Assembly: GCF_024599795.1 (NCBI RefSeq) | Contig: NZ_CP102246.1 | Coordinates: 1,488,001 to 1,552,000 of the forward strand | Origin: Enterobacter cloacae complex sp. R_G8 | Lineage (GTDB): Bacteria > Pseudomonadota > Gammaproteobacteria > Enterobacterales > Enterobacteriaceae | Reading direction: 5' to 3' | DNA length: 64,000 nucleotides | Notes under the pieces: model-generated | The model's input: only the letters and a program-made list of their open reading frames with translations | Database searches by the model: none | Told to the model about the DNA's origin: nothing | Made by a program: the position numbers and the translations under genes | Shown: piece by piece, positions 8,339-18,370 of the stretch | How positions within the stretch are numbered: the stretch's first letter is position 1 | Layout of the letters: each line of letters begins with the position of its first letter

Positions 8339-9805
8339 ATGCTACGTATCGCTAAAGAAGCACTGACGTTTGACGACGTCCTCCTCGTTCCCGCTCATTC
8401 CACCGTTCTGCCGAATACTGCCGATCTCAGCACGCAGTTGACGAAAACCATTCGCCTGAACATTCCTATGCTCTCTGCGGCAATGGACACCGTGACTGAA
8501 GCGCGCCTGGCAATTGCCCTGGCACAGGAAGGTGGCATTGGCTTTATTCACAAAAACATGTCTATCGAGCGTCAGGCGGAAGAAGTTCGCCGCGTGAAGA
8601 AGCATGAATCCGGCATCGTATCCGATCCACAGACCGTTCTGCCTACCACCACCCTGCACGAAGTGAAAGCCCTGACCGAACGTAACGGCTTCGCCGGTTA
8701 CCCGGTGGTGACTGAAGAAAACGAGCTGGTGGGTATCATCACTGGCCGTGACGTGCGTTTCGTGACCGACCTGAACCAGCCGGTTAGCGTATATATGACG
8801 CCAAAAGAGCGTCTGGTGACCGTGCGTGAAGGTGAAGCGCGTGATGTCGTGTTCGCAAAAATGCACGAAAAACGCGTTGAGAAAGCGCTGGTTGTGGATG
8901 CGAACTTCCATCTGCGCGGTATGATCACCGTTAAAGATTTCCAGAAAGCAGAACGTAAACCTAACGCCTGTAAAGACGAGCATGGCCGTCTGCGCGTTGG
9001 CGCTGCAGTTGGCGCAGGTGCCGGTAACGAAGAGCGTGTTGATGCGCTGGTTGCCGCAGGCGTTGACGTACTGCTGATTGACTCCTCCCACGGCCACTCC
9101 GAAGGCGTTCTGCAACGTATTCGCGACACCCGTGCGAAATATCCTGATCTGCAGATCATCGGCGGTAACGTGGCGACGGGCGCAGGTGCTCGCGCGCTGG
9201 CTGACGCAGGTTGCAGCGCGGTGAAAGTGGGTATCGGCCCAGGCTCTATCTGTACAACCCGTATCGTGACCGGCGTAGGTGTTCCGCAGATCACTGCGGT
9301 TTCCGACGCTGTTGAAGCGCTGGAAGGCACCGGTATTCCGGTCATCGCAGACGGCGGTATCCGCTTCTCTGGCGACATCGCTAAAGCGATCGCCGCAGGT
9401 GCTTCTGCGGTGATGGTTGGCTCCATGCTGGCAGGGACTGAAGAATCCCCGGGTGAAATCGAACTCTACCAGGGCCGTTCTTACAAATCTTACCGCGGTA
9501 TGGGCTCTCTGGGCGCGATGTCCAAAGGTTCTTCTGACCGTTACTTCCAGACCGATAACGCTGCTGACAAACTGGTGCCGGAAGGTATCGAAGGGCGCGT
9601 TGCCTACAAAGGCCGTCTGAAAGAGATCATTCACCAGCAGATGGGCGGTCTGCGCTCCTGTATGGGTCTGACCGGCTGTGGTACCATTGACCTGCTGCGT
9701 ACTAAAGCGGAATTCGTACGCATCAGCGGTGCGGGTATCCAGGAGAGCCACGTTCACGACGTGACGATCACCAAAGAGTCCCCGAACTACCGTCTGGGCT
9801 CCTGA
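8339..9805 (+). CDS. guaB: GuaB, IMP dehydrogenase
   Basis: GuaB oxidises IMP to XMP with NAD+, the committed step to GMP. The 488-residue protein has the (beta/alpha)8 barrel interrupted by a tandem CBS (Bateman) module at about residues 93-205. The catalytic Cys lies in '[13 protein letters not shown]' (Cys305 in E. coli numbering), and the flap Arg-Tyr region 'GRVAYKGRL' is present. The ATG at 8339 gives the family N-terminus 'MLRIAKEAL'; a TTG six bases upstream is in frame but lacks support. It is the first gene of guaBA. Confidence 0.98.
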   Translation: MLRIAKEALTFDDVLLVPAHSTVLPNTADLSTQLTKTIRLNIPMLSAAMDTVTEARLAIALAQEGGIGFIHKNMSIERQAEEVRRVKKHESGIVSDPQTVLPTTTLHEVKALTERNGFAGYPVVTEENELVGIITGRDVRFVTDLNQPVSVYMTPKERLVTVREGEARDVVFAKMHEKRVEKALVVDANFHLRGMITVKDFQKAERKPNACKDEHGRLRVGAAVGAGAGNEERVDALVAAGVDVLLIDSSHGHSEGVLQRIRDTRAKYPDLQIIGGNVATGAGARALADAGCSAVKVGIGPGSICTTRIVTGVGVPQITAVSDAVEALEGTGIPVIADGGIRFSGDIAKAIAAGASAVMVGSMLAGTEESPGEIELYQGRSYKSYRGMGSLGAMSKGSSDRYFQTDNAADKLVPEGIEGRVAYKGRLKEIIHQQMGGLRSCMGLTGCGTIDLLRTKAEFVRISGAGIQESHVHDVTITKESPNYRLGS

Positions 9806-9814
9806 TAAGTTTCC

Positions 9815-9845
9815 GCGCCCGGCTCATGCCGGGCGCTCTGTTTTT
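9815..9845 (+). terminator. Intercistronic hairpin in guaB-guaA
   Basis: GCGCCCGGC pairs perfectly with GCCGGGCGC around a TCAT loop and is followed by TCTGTTTTTG. It sits in the 67-bp gap between guaB and guaA and looks like a partial terminator or attenuator, which could set a lower guaA level from the shared promoter. Its efficiency cannot be judged by reading. Confidence 0.6.
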
Positions 9846-9872
9846 GTTTCACTTGCCTCGGAATTAGCGTCA

Positions 9873-11450
9873 ATGACGGAAAACATTCATAAACATCGCA
9901 TTCTCATCCTGGACTTTGGTTCTCAGTACACTCAGCTGGTGGCGCGTCGCGTGCGTGAACTGGGCGTTTACTGTGAACTGTGGGCGTGGGATGTCACGGA
10001 AGCACAGATTCGCGAATTCAATCCAAGCGGCATCATCCTCTCCGGCGGCCCGGAAAGCACCACCGAAGATAACAGCCCGCGCGCACCACAGTACGTGTTC
10101 GAAGCGGGTGTACCGGTGTTCGGCGTTTGCTACGGTATGCAGACCATGGCAATGCAGCTGGGCGGCCACGTTGAAGGCTCTAACGAGCGTGAGTTTGGCT
10201 ACGCACAGGTCGAAGTGGTGAACGACAGCGCGCTGGTGCGCGGTATCGAAGACTCCCTGACTGCAGACGGCAAACCGCTGCTGGACGTGTGGATGAGCCA
10301 CGGCGATAAAGTGACCGCTATCCCGTCCGACTTCGTGACCGTTGCCAGCACCGAAAGCTGCCCGTTCGCGATTATGGCGAACGAAGAGAAACGCTTCTAC
10401 GGCGTGCAGTTCCACCCGGAAGTGACTCACACCCGTCAGGGGATGCGCATGCTGGAGCGCTTCGTGCGCGATATCTGCCAGTGTGAAGCCCTGTGGACAC
10501 CGGCTAAAATCATCGACGACGCCGTTGAGCGTATCCGTCAGCAGGTTGGCGATGACAAAGTCATTCTCGGCCTGTCCGGTGGCGTAGACTCCTCCGTAAC
10601 CGCGATGCTGCTGCACCGCGCTATCGGTAAAAACCTGACCTGCGTATTCGTGGACAACGGTCTGCTGCGTCTGAATGAAGCCAAGCAGGTCATGGACATG
10701 TTCGGCGACCACTTCGGTCTGAACATCGTTCACGTGGAAGGCGAACAGCGCTTCCTGGACGCGCTGAAAGGCGAGAACGATCCGGAAGCCAAACGTAAGA
10801 TCATTGGCCGCGTCTTCGTGGAAGTGTTCGACGAAGAAGCGCTGAAGCTGGACGACGTAAAATGGCTGGCGCAGGGCACCATCTACCCTGACGTGATCGA
10901 ATCTGCGGCCTCCGCCACCGGTAAAGCACACGTCATCAAATCTCACCACAACGTGGGCGGCCTGCCGAAAGAGATGAAGATGGGTCTGGTTGAACCGCTG
11001 CGTGAGCTGTTCAAAGACGAAGTGCGTAAGATCGGTCTGGAACTGGGTCTGCCGTACGACATGCTCTACCGTCACCCGTTCCCGGGTCCGGGTCTGGGCG
11101 TGCGCGTGCTGGGCGAAGTGAAGAAAGAGTACTGCGACCTGCTGCGTCGCGCGGATGCTATCTTCATCGAAGAGCTGCACAAAGCTGACCTGTATAACAA
11201 AGTGAGCCAGGCGTTCACCGTGTTCCTGCCGGTTCGCTCCGTTGGCGTGATGGGCGATGGCCGCAAGTACGACTGGGTTGTTTCCCTGCGTGCGGTGGAA
11301 ACCATCGACTTCATGACCGCGCACTGGGCGCACCTGCCGTATGACTTCTTAGGCCGTGTGTCTAACCGCATCATCAACGAAGTGAACGGTATTTCCCGCG
11401 TGGTGTATGACATCAGCGGTAAGCCACCGGCTACGATTGAGTGGGAATAA
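9873..11450 (+). CDS. guaA: GuaA, glutamine-hydrolysing GMP synthase
   Basis: GuaA aminates XMP to GMP with ATP and glutamine. The 525-residue protein begins with a class I glutamine amidotransferase domain (nucleophile Cys86 in 'GVCYGMQ', His-Glu of the triad in 'QFHPEVTHT' near 181-183). The ATP pyrophosphatase domain follows, with P-loop 'SGGVDSS' near residue 235, and then the dimerisation domain ending 'KPPATIEWE'. Length and order are standard. It is the second gene of guaBA, with a weak ribosome-binding site as in E. coli, and a terminator follows 20 bases after the stop. Confidence 0.98.
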   Translation: MTENIHKHRILILDFGSQYTQLVARRVRELGVYCELWAWDVTEAQIREFNPSGIILSGGPESTTEDNSPRAPQYVFEAGVPVFGVCYGMQTMAMQLGGHVEGSNEREFGYAQVEVVNDSALVRGIEDSLTADGKPLLDVWMSHGDKVTAIPSDFVTVASTESCPFAIMANEEKRFYGVQFHPEVTHTRQGMRMLERFVRDICQCEALWTPAKIIDDAVERIRQQVGDDKVILGLSGGVDSSVTAMLLHRAIGKNLTCVFVDNGLLRLNEAKQVMDMFGDHFGLNIVHVEGEQRFLDALKGENDPEAKRKIIGRVFVEVFDEEALKLDDVKWLAQGTIYPDVIESAASATGKAHVIKSHHNVGGLPKEMKMGLVEPLRELFKDEVRKIGLELGLPYDMLYRHPFPGPGLGVRVLGEVKKEYCDLLRRADAIFIEELHKADLYNKVSQAFTVFLPVRSVGVMGDGRKYDWVVSLRAVETIDFMTAHWAHLPYDFLGRVSNRIINEVNGISRVVYDISGKPPATIEWE

Positions 11451-11470
11451 TCCCGCTCTGAGTTAACATC

Positions 11471-11503
11471 AAAACCCTCTGCCTGTGCAGGGGGTTTTTT
11501 ATT
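11471..11503 (+). terminator. Rho-independent terminator after guaA
   Basis: CCCTCTGC pairs with GCAGGGGG (one G-U pair) around CTGT, with flanking A and T runs (AAAA before, TTTTTT after). It lies between guaA and the convergent iol regulator and could serve both strands. Confidence 0.87.
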
Positions 11504-11506
11504 TCC

Positions 11507-12337
11507 TTACTTACCTTCACCCAACCTATACGCCAGCGCCACCACCAGCGACTGCACCAGACACAGCGTTGCCGACTGAGATCGAAACGCATCCACCTGC
11601 GCCTCTTTCACCACAAAGCAGAGATCGCTAAACGTCGCCAGTGGGCTAATCTGGCTGTCCGTAATCACAATCTGCCGCGCGCCGACGCTGGCGGCAGTTT
11701 CGCTAACCATCACCGTCTCTTCCGCGTACGGCGAGAAGCTGATCGACACCACGATGTCTCGCGCCTTAATGCGGCTGATCTGCTCACGCAGCATGCCGCC
11801 CATGCCGTCGAGCAGAATCGGGCGGCACTCCAGGTGGCTTAAAGCATAGGTGAGATAAGCAGCGACGCTAAAGGAGCGGCGCAGTCCGGCGATGTAGATG
11901 GTGTCCGCGTCGGCCAGCAGCTGCACGGCGCGCTCCAGCATCTCCGGTTCGGCGCGAGCGGCCAGCTGTTGCAGGGCCTGTGCGTTCGAGCGGGCGAACT
12001 CCTGCAGGATATCGAGCGGCGTTTCCGGCACGGCTTCGCTCTCCATTTCGCGGAACAGCCGCGCACGATCGCTGTAGCTGGCGGTCTCCTCCACCAGGTT
12101 CATACGAAACAGCTGTTTCATCTCGTTGAAGCCGGTGAAGTCAAAGGCATTGGCAAAACGGATCAGCGTCGAGGGCGGCACATCGGCACGCTCGGCAATG
12201 ACCGCAACCGTATCAAACGCCACACTGTTCGTATTATCCAGTACATAGCGGGAGACCTGCTGCAGCCTCTTGCTCAGGCTATCGTAGCGATCGCGGATTT
12301 GCTGCTGCAGTTCGTTCAGGCTGGTTGCTGTCGTCAT
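11507..12337 (-). CDS. iolR: RpiR-family regulator of inositol catabolism (IolR-like)
   Basis: A 276-residue regulator with an N-terminal RpiR helix-turn-helix (about residues 5-80, 'VAVIAERADVPPSTLIRFANAFDFTGFNEMKQ') and a C-terminal SIS sugar-phosphate-binding domain (about 125-265, 'YIAGLRRSFSVAAYLTYAL', 'VVSISFSPYAEE'). It is divergent from iolA, so control of the inositol genes is strongly suggested; Salmonella IolR is also RpiR-type and is a repressor. The ATG at 12337 has a GGGGGA ribosome-binding site; the in-frame ATG at 12439 would add 34 residues without domain support. The inducer is probably a phosphorylated inositol intermediate (inference). Confidence 0.88.
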   Translation of the reverse strand: MTTATSLNELQQQIRDRYDSLSKRLQQVSRYVLDNTNSVAFDTVAVIAERADVPPSTLIRFANAFDFTGFNEMKQLFRMNLVEETASYSDRARLFREMESEAVPETPLDILQEFARSNAQALQQLAARAEPEMLERAVQLLADADTIYIAGLRRSFSVAAYLTYALSHLECRPILLDGMGGMLREQISRIKARDIVVSISFSPYAEETVMVSETAASVGARQIVITDSQISPLATFSDLCFVVKEAQVDAFRSQSATLCLVQSLVVALAYRLGEGK

Positions 12338-12418
12338 GTTATCCCCCAAATACAGTCTAATGATTCTAAACGCAAAACCGCGTCTTTTAAATGTTGGCCA
12401 TCCATCTGGCAGCAAAAA

Positions 12419-12434
12419 TGAAACAGAAACTTCA
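12419..12434. promoter_or_regulatory. Candidate IolR operator 1
   Basis: TGAAACAGAAACTTCA fits an imperfect dyad TGAAA-N6-TTTCA with one mismatch in the right arm. It lies 82 bp upstream of the iolR start. Two further 16-bp sites of the same form occur upstream of iolA and iolG, which is the main support. Confidence 0.4.
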
Positions 12435-12551
12435 CTCATTTCATCGCCTGAAAATCCTTAATAGCGCACGCTGCGTCAGTGTTGTTGGCTGTTAACATAA
12501 AAATCCATCTTTGATCACAATAATCATCATTTATTTTATTTCAACTTAAAA

Positions 12552-12567
12552 TGGAATATTTGTTTCA
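12552..12567. promoter_or_regulatory. Candidate IolR operator 2, upstream of iolA
   Basis: TGGAATATTTGTTTCA has the form TGRAA-N6-TTTCA and lies 62 bp before the iolA ATG. The surrounding 20 bp match the region before iolG at 15 of 20 positions, although the genes themselves are unrelated. Confidence 0.5.
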
Positions 12568-12629
12568 TATATAGTGTTCAGTACACAGTGTTCAGGTAAC
12601 AGTCACGTATCAACAGCGAGAGGTTAAGG

Positions 12630-14135
12630 ATGGAGACGGTAGCGAATTTTATTCACGGCGAATGTGTCACCGGTTCAGGCCAGCGCGTTCAGGCGATCTT
12701 CAACCCGGCCACTGGCGAGCAGATCCGCCAGGTGGTGATGAGTACGGCCCAGGAAACGGAGCAGGCGATTGCCGCCGCGCAGCAGGCGTTCCCGGCGTGG
12801 GCACGTCATGCTCCGCTTAAGCGCGCGCGCGTGATGTTCCGCTTCAAAGCGCTGCTGGAAGAGAATATGGAACGGCTGGCCCGTCTTATCAGTGAAGAGC
12901 ACGGCAAAGTCTTCTCCGACGCGGTAGGCGAGCTGACCCGTGGCCTGGAAGTGGTGGAGTTCGCCTGTGGCATTCCGCATCTGCAAAAGGGTGAACACTC
13001 TGCCAACGTGGGCACCGGTGTGGACAGCCACTCGCTGATGCAGCCGCTCGGCGTCTGCGTCGGGATCACGCCGTTTAACTTCCCGGCAATGGTGCCGATG
13101 TGGATGTTCCCGATTGCGCTGGCAACCGGCAATACCTTCGTGCTGAAACCGTCAGAAAAAGATCCCTCTCTGGCGCTCGCGCTGGCAAAACTGCTGAAAG
13201 AGGCCGGCCTGCCGGACGGCGTGTTTAACGTGGTGCAGGGGGATAAAGAATCCGTTGATGTGCTCCTGACCGACCCGCGCGTGCAGGCCGTGAGCTTTGT
13301 TGGCTCCACGCCGATTGCGGAATACATCTACCAGACCGCGTCCGCCCACGGCAAACGCTGTCAGGCGCTGGGTGGGGCGAAAAACCACTGCATTCTGATG
13401 CCGGATGCCGACATGGAGATGGCGACCAACGCCATCATGGGCGCGGCCTACGGCGCGGCGGGGGAACGCTGTATGGCGCTTTCAGTGGTACTGGCGGTGG
13501 GCGATAACACCGCCGATGACCTCTGCGCCCGTCTGGAAAAACAGATTGCCGCGCTGCGTGTTGGGCCAGGGCTGGACCAGACGCCAGAAAACGAAATGGG
13601 GCCGCTTATCTCCTCCGCGCACCGCAGCAAGGTGCTGGGCTATATCGACAGCGGGGAAGCGCAGGGAGCGAAACTGCGCGTGGACGGCCGCGGCTTTAGC
13701 GTGCAGGGTCACGAGAAGGGCTATTTTGTCGGGCCGACGCTGTTCGATAATGTCACCCCGGAGATGACCATCTATAAGGAAGAAATTTTCGGCCCGGTGC
13801 TTTCTGTGGTGCGCGTAGCAGATTACGCCAGCGCGGTGGATCTGATTAACCGCCATGAATATGGTAATGGTTCAGCCATTTTCACCCGCGACGGCGGCTG
13901 CGCGCGCCGCTTCTGCGAAGAGGTGCAGGCGGGCATGGTGGGGGTTAATGTGCCGATCCCGGTGCCGATGGCGTTCCACAGTTTCGGCGGCTGGAAGCGC
14001 TCGATTTTTGGCGCGCTCAACGTTCACGGTAACGACGGCGTGCGGTTCTACACCCGAATGAAAACCGTCACCGCACGCTGGCCGGAAATGCAGCAGGAGA
14101 CAGGCGCTGCGTTCTCCATGCCGACGCTGGGCTGA
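12630..14135 (+). CDS. iolA: IolA, CoA-acylating methylmalonate-semialdehyde dehydrogenase
   Basis: IolA oxidises malonate semialdehyde to acetyl-CoA (or methylmalonate semialdehyde to propionyl-CoA), the last step of inositol catabolism. The 501-residue ALDH-superfamily protein has its nucleophile at Cys281 in '[11 protein letters not shown]'. The general-base Glu of ordinary aldehyde dehydrogenases is replaced by Asn in '[14 protein letters not shown]', a hallmark of this CoA-dependent subfamily. It is first in the iol transcript; the roughly 290-bp divergent region upstream holds candidate IolR sites and AT-rich promoter sequence. Confidence 0.96.
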   Translation: METVANFIHGECVTGSGQRVQAIFNPATGEQIRQVVMSTAQETEQAIAAAQQAFPAWARHAPLKRARVMFRFKALLEENMERLARLISEEHGKVFSDAVGELTRGLEVVEFACGIPHLQKGEHSANVGTGVDSHSLMQPLGVCVGITPFNFPAMVPMWMFPIALATGNTFVLKPSEKDPSLALALAKLLKEAGLPDGVFNVVQGDKESVDVLLTDPRVQAVSFVGSTPIAEYIYQTASAHGKRCQALGGAKNHCILMPDADMEMATNAIMGAAYGAAGERCMALSVVLAVGDNTADDLCARLEKQIAALRVGPGLDQTPENEMGPLISSAHRSKVLGYIDSGEAQGAKLRVDGRGFSVQGHEKGYFVGPTLFDNVTPEMTIYKEEIFGPVLSVVRVADYASAVDLINRHEYGNGSAIFTRDGGCARRFCEEVQAGMVGVNVPIPVPMAFHSFGGWKRSIFGALNVHGNDGVRFYTRMKTVTARWPEMQQETGAAFSMPTLG

Positions 14136-14146
14136 CAGGAGGTTTT

Positions 14147-16072
14147 ATGCAAACCGAACGTATGACCATGGCCCAGGCGCTGGTCCGGTTCCTTAATCAA
14201 CAGTACGTCAGCATTGATGGCATTGAAACGCCCTTCGTGGAGGGTGTGGCGACCATTTTTGGTCATGGCAACGTGCTGGGCATCGGCCAGGCGCTGGAAC
14301 AAGATCCGGGCCATCTGCAGGTAATGCAGGGCTGTAATGAGCAGGGCATCGCCCACATGGCGACGGGATTCGCCAAACAGCATCGCCGTCAGCGCATTTT
14401 CGCCGTGACCTCCTCCGTCGGGCCGGGCGCCGCCAATATGATCACCGCGGCGGCGACCGCCACGGCGAACCGTATTCCGTTGCTGCTGCTGCCGGGGGAT
14501 ATCTACGCCAGCCGCCAGCCGGACCCGGTGCTGCAGCAGATCGAGCAGTACCACGATCTCAGTATCAGCACCAACGACTGCTTCCGCCCGGTCTCCCGCT
14601 ACTGGGACCGCATCAATCGCCCGGAGCAGTTAATGAGCGCGATGTTAAATGCGATGCGAACGCTCACTGACCCCGCAGATACCGGTGCAGTAACCCTTTG
14701 CCTGCCGCAGGACGTGCAGGGCGAAGCCTGGGATTACCCGCTGAGCTTCTTCGCGCGTCGCGTGCATCACATCGAGCGTCGACCGCCCGATCCGCAGCGT
14801 CTGGCGCAGGCGCAGGCGTTAGTTGCGCGCAAACGCCGTCCGCTGGTGGTGTGCGGCGGTGGCGTACGCTACTCCGGCGCGCATGAGGCGTTGCGCGAAT
14901 TTGTCGAGACGCTACAGCTGCCGTTTGCCGAAACCCAGGCCGGAAAAGGGGCGCTGGTAAGTGACCACCCACTTAATATGGGTGGCGTGGGCGTGACGGG
15001 CGGAATGGCCGCCAACCAGCTTGCGCCGCAGGCCGATTTAGTGATTGGCGTAGGGACACGTCTTACCGATTTTACTACCGGCTCCAAGGCGCTCTTCTCC
15101 CACCCGGATGTCGAATTTCTGCTGCTCAACGTGGCCGAGTTTGACGCCCTGAAGCTCGACGCCACCGCGCTGATTGCCGATGCCCGGACCGGACTGCAGG
15201 CCTTAACCCACTCGCTCAGGGAGTATCGCAGCGGCTGGGGAGAGGAGATTGCGCAGGCGAAAGCCGCCTGGCACGACGAGTGCCGCCGTCTCTGGGATCG
15301 CCAGTGGCGCCCGGATGAGGCACCGGAAGTGGCGGGCCATCTTGATGCCCAGCTGACGGAATATGGCGAGACGCTCAACACCCGCCTGACCCAGACGCGG
15401 GTGCTGGGGCTGATTAATCAGCATGTTGAAGATAACGCCATCGTGGTGGGCGCAGCCGGTTCGCTGCCGGGAGATTTACAGCGCCTCTGGCAGGTCAAAA
15501 CGCCTGATACCTATCATCTGGAGTACGGTTACTCCTGCATGGGTTACGAGATTGCGGCGGCGCTTGGCGCGAAGCTTGCCCGACCCGGGCAACCGGTTTA
15601 CGCCATGGTGGGGGATGGCTCCTACATGATGCTGCACTCCGAGCTGCAAACCGCGGTGCAGGAGGGCATTAAAATCACCGTTCTGCTGTTTGATAACGCC
15701 AGTTTTGGCTGCATTAATAACCTGCAGATGGGGCATGGAATGGGAAGCTTCGGCACGGAAAACCGCCACCGTAACCCGCAGACCGGGCAGCTTGACGGGC
15801 CGCTGGTGAAGGTCGATTTCGCACAAAACGCGGAAAGCTACGGCTGTCGCGCGTGGCGGGTAGATGATGAGCAAAGCCTGCTGGCGGCGCTGGAGGCGTC
15901 CCGCGCCCATCCAGGCCCGACGCTGTTGGACATCAAAGTGCTGCCGAAAACCATGACCCACGATTACGCCTCATGGTGGCGAACCGGCGATGCGCAGGTA
16001 GCGGCGTCTCCTGCCGTGCGCGAAGCCGCAGCGCAGACGCAGGCGCAGGTGAAAAAAGCACGTCAGTATTAA
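14147..16072 (+). CDS. iolD: IolD, 3D-(3,5/4)-trihydroxycyclohexane-1,2-dione hydrolase
   Basis: IolD is the thiamine-diphosphate enzyme that opens the ring in inositol breakdown, giving 5-deoxy-glucuronate. The 641-residue protein has the three-part layout of the acetolactate-synthase family: N-terminal PYR domain with the catalytic Glu region ('[17 protein letters not shown]'), a central domain, and a C-terminal PP domain with the ThDP/Mg motif '[29 protein letters not shown]' (GDG...N). An excellent AGGAGG ribosome-binding site stands 5 bases before the ATG, 11 bases after iolA. Confidence 0.96.
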   Translation: MQTERMTMAQALVRFLNQQYVSIDGIETPFVEGVATIFGHGNVLGIGQALEQDPGHLQVMQGCNEQGIAHMATGFAKQHRRQRIFAVTSSVGPGAANMITAAATATANRIPLLLLPGDIYASRQPDPVLQQIEQYHDLSISTNDCFRPVSRYWDRINRPEQLMSAMLNAMRTLTDPADTGAVTLCLPQDVQGEAWDYPLSFFARRVHHIERRPPDPQRLAQAQALVARKRRPLVVCGGGVRYSGAHEALREFVETLQLPFAETQAGKGALVSDHPLNMGGVGVTGGMAANQLAPQADLVIGVGTRLTDFTTGSKALFSHPDVEFLLLNVAEFDALKLDATALIADARTGLQALTHSLREYRSGWGEEIAQAKAAWHDECRRLWDRQWRPDEAPEVAGHLDAQLTEYGETLNTRLTQTRVLGLINQHVEDNAIVVGAAGSLPGDLQRLWQVKTPDTYHLEYGYSCMGYEIAAALGAKLARPGQPVYAMVGDGSYMMLHSELQTAVQEGIKITVLLFDNASFGCINNLQMGHGMGSFGTENRHRNPQTGQLDGPLVKVDFAQNAESYGCRAWRVDDEQSLLAALEASRAHPGPTLLDIKVLPKTMTHDYASWWRTGDAQVAASPAVREAAAQTQAQVKKARQY

Positions 16073-16115
16073 GATTTCCCGCCGTAACGAAATTTTCATT
16101 TCATTTTCCTGTTTT

Positions 16116-16205
16116 CCCTCACCCTAACCCTCTCCCACCGGGAGAGGGGACGGAACGGTACGATTTTTACTCCCTCTCCCACGGGGAGAGGGCTGGGGTG
16201 AGGGG
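16116..16205. repeat. Composite palindromic repeat, family A (long copy)
   Basis: Two hairpin units face each other: CCCTCTCCC-ACCG-GGGAGAGGG on the left and CCCTCTCCC-ACGG-GGAGAGGG on the right, with outer arms CCCTCACCC and GGGTGAGGG pairing across the element. The whole resembles a BIME made of two inverted units around a 20-bp core. Shorter copies occur at 51042-51078 and 58840-58862. It follows iolD and may end or protect its mRNA. Confidence 0.85.
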
Positions 16206-16226
16206 AAGTGGTCCTCTCTTTCATGT

Positions 16227-16242
16227 TGTGAGATTGATAACA
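16227..16242. promoter_or_regulatory. Candidate CRP site upstream of iolG
   Basis: TGTGAGATTGATAACA matches TGTGA-N6-TCACA at nine of ten positions. It lies about 130 bp before the iolG start, between the repeat element and the candidate IolR operator, as expected for a carbon-catabolite-controlled promoter. Confidence 0.5.
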
Positions 16243-16311
16243 AAATTTATCTCATTCATCTCAAAAGTGTTAACCCGCACTCAAAAACATAATTTTCACT
16301 ATTTATAAAAA

Positions 16312-16327
16312 TGAAATAAATGTTTTA
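16312..16327. promoter_or_regulatory. Candidate IolR operator 3, upstream of iolG
   Basis: TGAAATAAATGTTTTA has the form TGAAA-N6-TTTYA and lies 47 bp before the iolG ATG. It is closely similar to the site before iolA, suggesting that iolG and the genes after it have their own IolR-controlled promoter. Confidence 0.5.
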
Positions 16328-16374
16328 TTTAAAGGGTCGTTAGTTCACAGCATTCACCAACACCGGGAGCCGTT

Positions 16375-17361
16375 ATGTTTAACATTGCTTTACTGGGCGC
16401 TGGCCGAATTGGCCAGGTACATGCAGCTAACATCGCCAGCCACAGCGCGACCACGCTCTGGTCCGTGGTTGACCCGAATCAGGAATTTGCCACCCGTCTC
16501 GCCACGCAGTATCAGGCCCGCCAGCAGAGCCTGGTTGAGGCGATGACCGACCCAGACGTTCATGCCGTGCTGATCGCCTCGGCGACCGATACCCATGCGG
16601 ACCTGATTGAAATGGCCGCCCGTCATGGCAAAGCCATCTTCTGTGAAAAACCGGTACACCTCGACCTCGCCCGCGTGCGTGACTGCCTGAAAGTGGTCAA
16701 AGAGTACGACGTGCCGCTGTTCATCGGCTTTAACCGTCGCTTTGACCCGCAGTTCCGCCGCGTGAAAACCGATGCGCAGGCCGGGCGTATCGGCAAACCG
16801 GAATCGCTGCTGATCATCTCCCGCGATCCGTCTCCACCACCGGCGGAGTATGTCCGCGTCTCTGGCGGCATGTTCCGCGATATGACCATTCACGATTTTG
16901 ATATGGCGCGCTTCATCATGGGTGAAGAGCCGGTGTCAGTGTATGCCCAGGGCAGTAACCTGGTGGATCCGGCGATTGGCGAGGCGGGGGACATCGACAC
17001 CGCATTTATCGTTCTGAAATATGCCTCCGGCGCAATGGCGACCATCGTCAACAGCCGCCGCTCCTCGTATGGCTACGACCAGCGCCTGGAGCTGCACGGC
17101 TCTGAAGGGCTGCTCTGCGCGGGCAATATTCTTGAAAATCAGGTGCAGCACTACGGCAAACAGGGTTGCACCAGCGCGCTGCCGGAACACTTCTTCCTGC
17201 AGCGCTACAAATCCGCTTACGCCGCGGAATGGGAACACTTTGTTGCGGTATTGCGCGGCGAAGCGGTGCCTGACTGCAGCGGCGATGATGGTGAACGTGC
17301 GCTGTACCTCGCGGATAAAGCGCTGGAGTCGCTGCGTAGCCAGCGCGAGATCGTCCTCTAA
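16375..17361 (+). CDS. iolG: IolG, inositol 2-dehydrogenase
   Basis: A 328-residue Gfo/Idh/MocA oxidoreductase that oxidises myo-inositol to scyllo-inosose, the first catabolic step. The N-terminal Rossmann fold has 'GAGRIGQVHA' at residues 8-17, and the family Glu-Lys-Pro motif is 'FCEKPVHLDL' near residue 96. The C-terminal substrate domain includes 'MTIHDFDMARFIMGEEP' with the catalytic Asp and His. It starts the second half of the cluster with its own upstream region and is followed closely by the importer genes. Confidence 0.94.
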   Translation: MFNIALLGAGRIGQVHAANIASHSATTLWSVVDPNQEFATRLATQYQARQQSLVEAMTDPDVHAVLIASATDTHADLIEMAARHGKAIFCEKPVHLDLARVRDCLKVVKEYDVPLFIGFNRRFDPQFRRVKTDAQAGRIGKPESLLIISRDPSPPPAEYVRVSGGMFRDMTIHDFDMARFIMGEEPVSVYAQGSNLVDPAIGEAGDIDTAFIVLKYASGAMATIVNSRRSSYGYDQRLELHGSEGLLCAGNILENQVQHYGKQGCTSALPEHFFLQRYKSAYAAEWEHFVAVLRGEAVPDCSGDDGERALYLADKALESLRSQREIVL

Positions 17362-17392
17362 ACACAACCACCCTACACAGAGAGACATAATA

Positions 17393-18322
17393 ATGAAAAA
17401 GCTGATCTTAGCCGCCCTCATCGCCATGACGTCCGGGGCCGCCCTCGCCGAAAACGAGCAAATTGTTTTCAGTACGCCAAACCTGGCGATGCCGTTTGAA
17501 GTGCACATGCAGCGCACGGCGGTGAAAGCCGCAAAAGAGATGGGCGTAAAGTTGCAGGTGCTGGACGGGCAGGGCAGTTCACCAAAACAGGTGGCTGACC
17601 TGGAAAACGCCATCACCCGTGGAGCGCAGGGGTTCATCGTCTCCCCGAACGACGTGAACGCGGTCTCCAGCGCGGTGGATGAAATTCAGGATGCGAAGCT
17701 GCCGGTGGTCACGCTCGACCGCTCCGTCGACAGCCAGAAGAAAGTGCCGCACTTTGGCGCCAACAACTATAAAGGCGGCCAGGCGATTGGCGACTTCGTG
17801 AAAAGCAAATTCCCCGACGGGGCAGAGATCATTCTGCTCACCGGTCAGCCGGGCTCCTCTTCCAACATCGAACGCACCAAAGGGATCCGCGACAGCCTGA
17901 AAGCGGGTGGCGATAAATACAAGATCGTCGCCGATCAGACCGGCAACTGGATGCGTTCTGAAGGGATGCGCATTGTAGAAAGCGTTCTGCCGTCACTGCC
18001 GAAACGCCCGCAGGTGATCCTCTCCGCCAACGACGATATGGCGCTGGGCGCGATTGAAGCCCTGCAGAGCCAGGGCGTGAAGCCCGGTGAAATCCTGGTG
18101 ACCGGCTTTGATGCGGTTCCTGAAGCGCTGGCCCGCGTGCGTGACGGCTGGCTGGCGGTGACTGCGGATCAGCGCCCGGGCTTTGCGGTGCAAACGGCAA
18201 TGAGCCAGCTGGTGGCCAACGTGCGTGAGAAGAAAGCCATCACTGGCGCGGACTACCCGCCAACGCTTATCACCAAAGAGAACCTGCAGCAGGCTGAGCG
18301 TATCGGTGAGGCCGGTAACTAA
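17393..18322 (+). CDS. Sugar/inositol ABC importer, periplasmic binding protein
   Basis: A 309-residue class B (RbsB/peripla_BP_4 type) binding protein with a clear signal peptide, a basic 'MKK' start, a hydrophobic core and cleavage after 'AALA'. The mature protein has 'LDRSVDSQ' and 'SANDDMALGAIEALQSQG', typical of ribose/inositol binders. With an adjacent ATPase and permease inside an iol cluster, its ligand is most likely myo-inositol; this is inferred from context. The ATG at 17393 lies 32 bases after iolG, and upstream in-frame sequence is an out-of-frame reading of iolG. Confidence 0.9.
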   Translation: MKKLILAALIAMTSGAALAENEQIVFSTPNLAMPFEVHMQRTAVKAAKEMGVKLQVLDGQGSSPKQVADLENAITRGAQGFIVSPNDVNAVSSAVDEIQDAKLPVVTLDRSVDSQKKVPHFGANNYKGGQAIGDFVKSKFPDGAEIILLTGQPGSSSNIERTKGIRDSLKAGGDKYKIVADQTGNWMRSEGMRIVESVLPSLPKRPQVILSANDDMALGAIEALQSQGVKPGEILVTGFDAVPEALARVRDGWLAVTADQRPGFAVQTAMSQLVANVREKKAITGADYPPTLITKENLQQAERIGEAGN

Positions 18323-18330
18323 CATGTCCC

Positions 18331-18349
18331 GAGCCGCCTTTGGCGGCTC
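18331..18349 (+). other. Intercistronic stem-loop after the binding-protein gene
   Basis: GAGCCGCC pairs perfectly with GGCGGCTC around a TTT loop, 9 bases after the binding-protein stop, and no T run follows. Such hairpins after binding-protein genes protect the upstream mRNA from 3' exonucleases, giving more binding protein than membrane components. That function is inferred from other ABC operons. Confidence 0.65.
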
Positions 18350-18370
18350 ATCATGAGGAGGAGCAGACTG

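Noticed and set aside
9870..11333. 487-codon open frame antisense to guaA (and a 471-codon one antisense to guaB, 8342-9757)
   Set aside because: They are long only because GC-rich, codon-biased genes leave few stops on the other strand. The residue mix (His, Phe, Arg, Gln rich) is not protein-like, and guaA and guaB are certain.
12338..12439. 34-residue N-terminal extension of the RpiR regulator
   Set aside because: The ATG at 12337 has a strong GGGGGA ribosome-binding site, and the extension would run over the regulatory region.
16116..16205. CRISPR-like or small RNA interpretation of the palindromic element
   Set aside because: There are no regularly spaced direct repeats with variable spacers. 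The structure is two inverted hairpins with relatives elsewhere, so it is a REP/BIME-type repeat.
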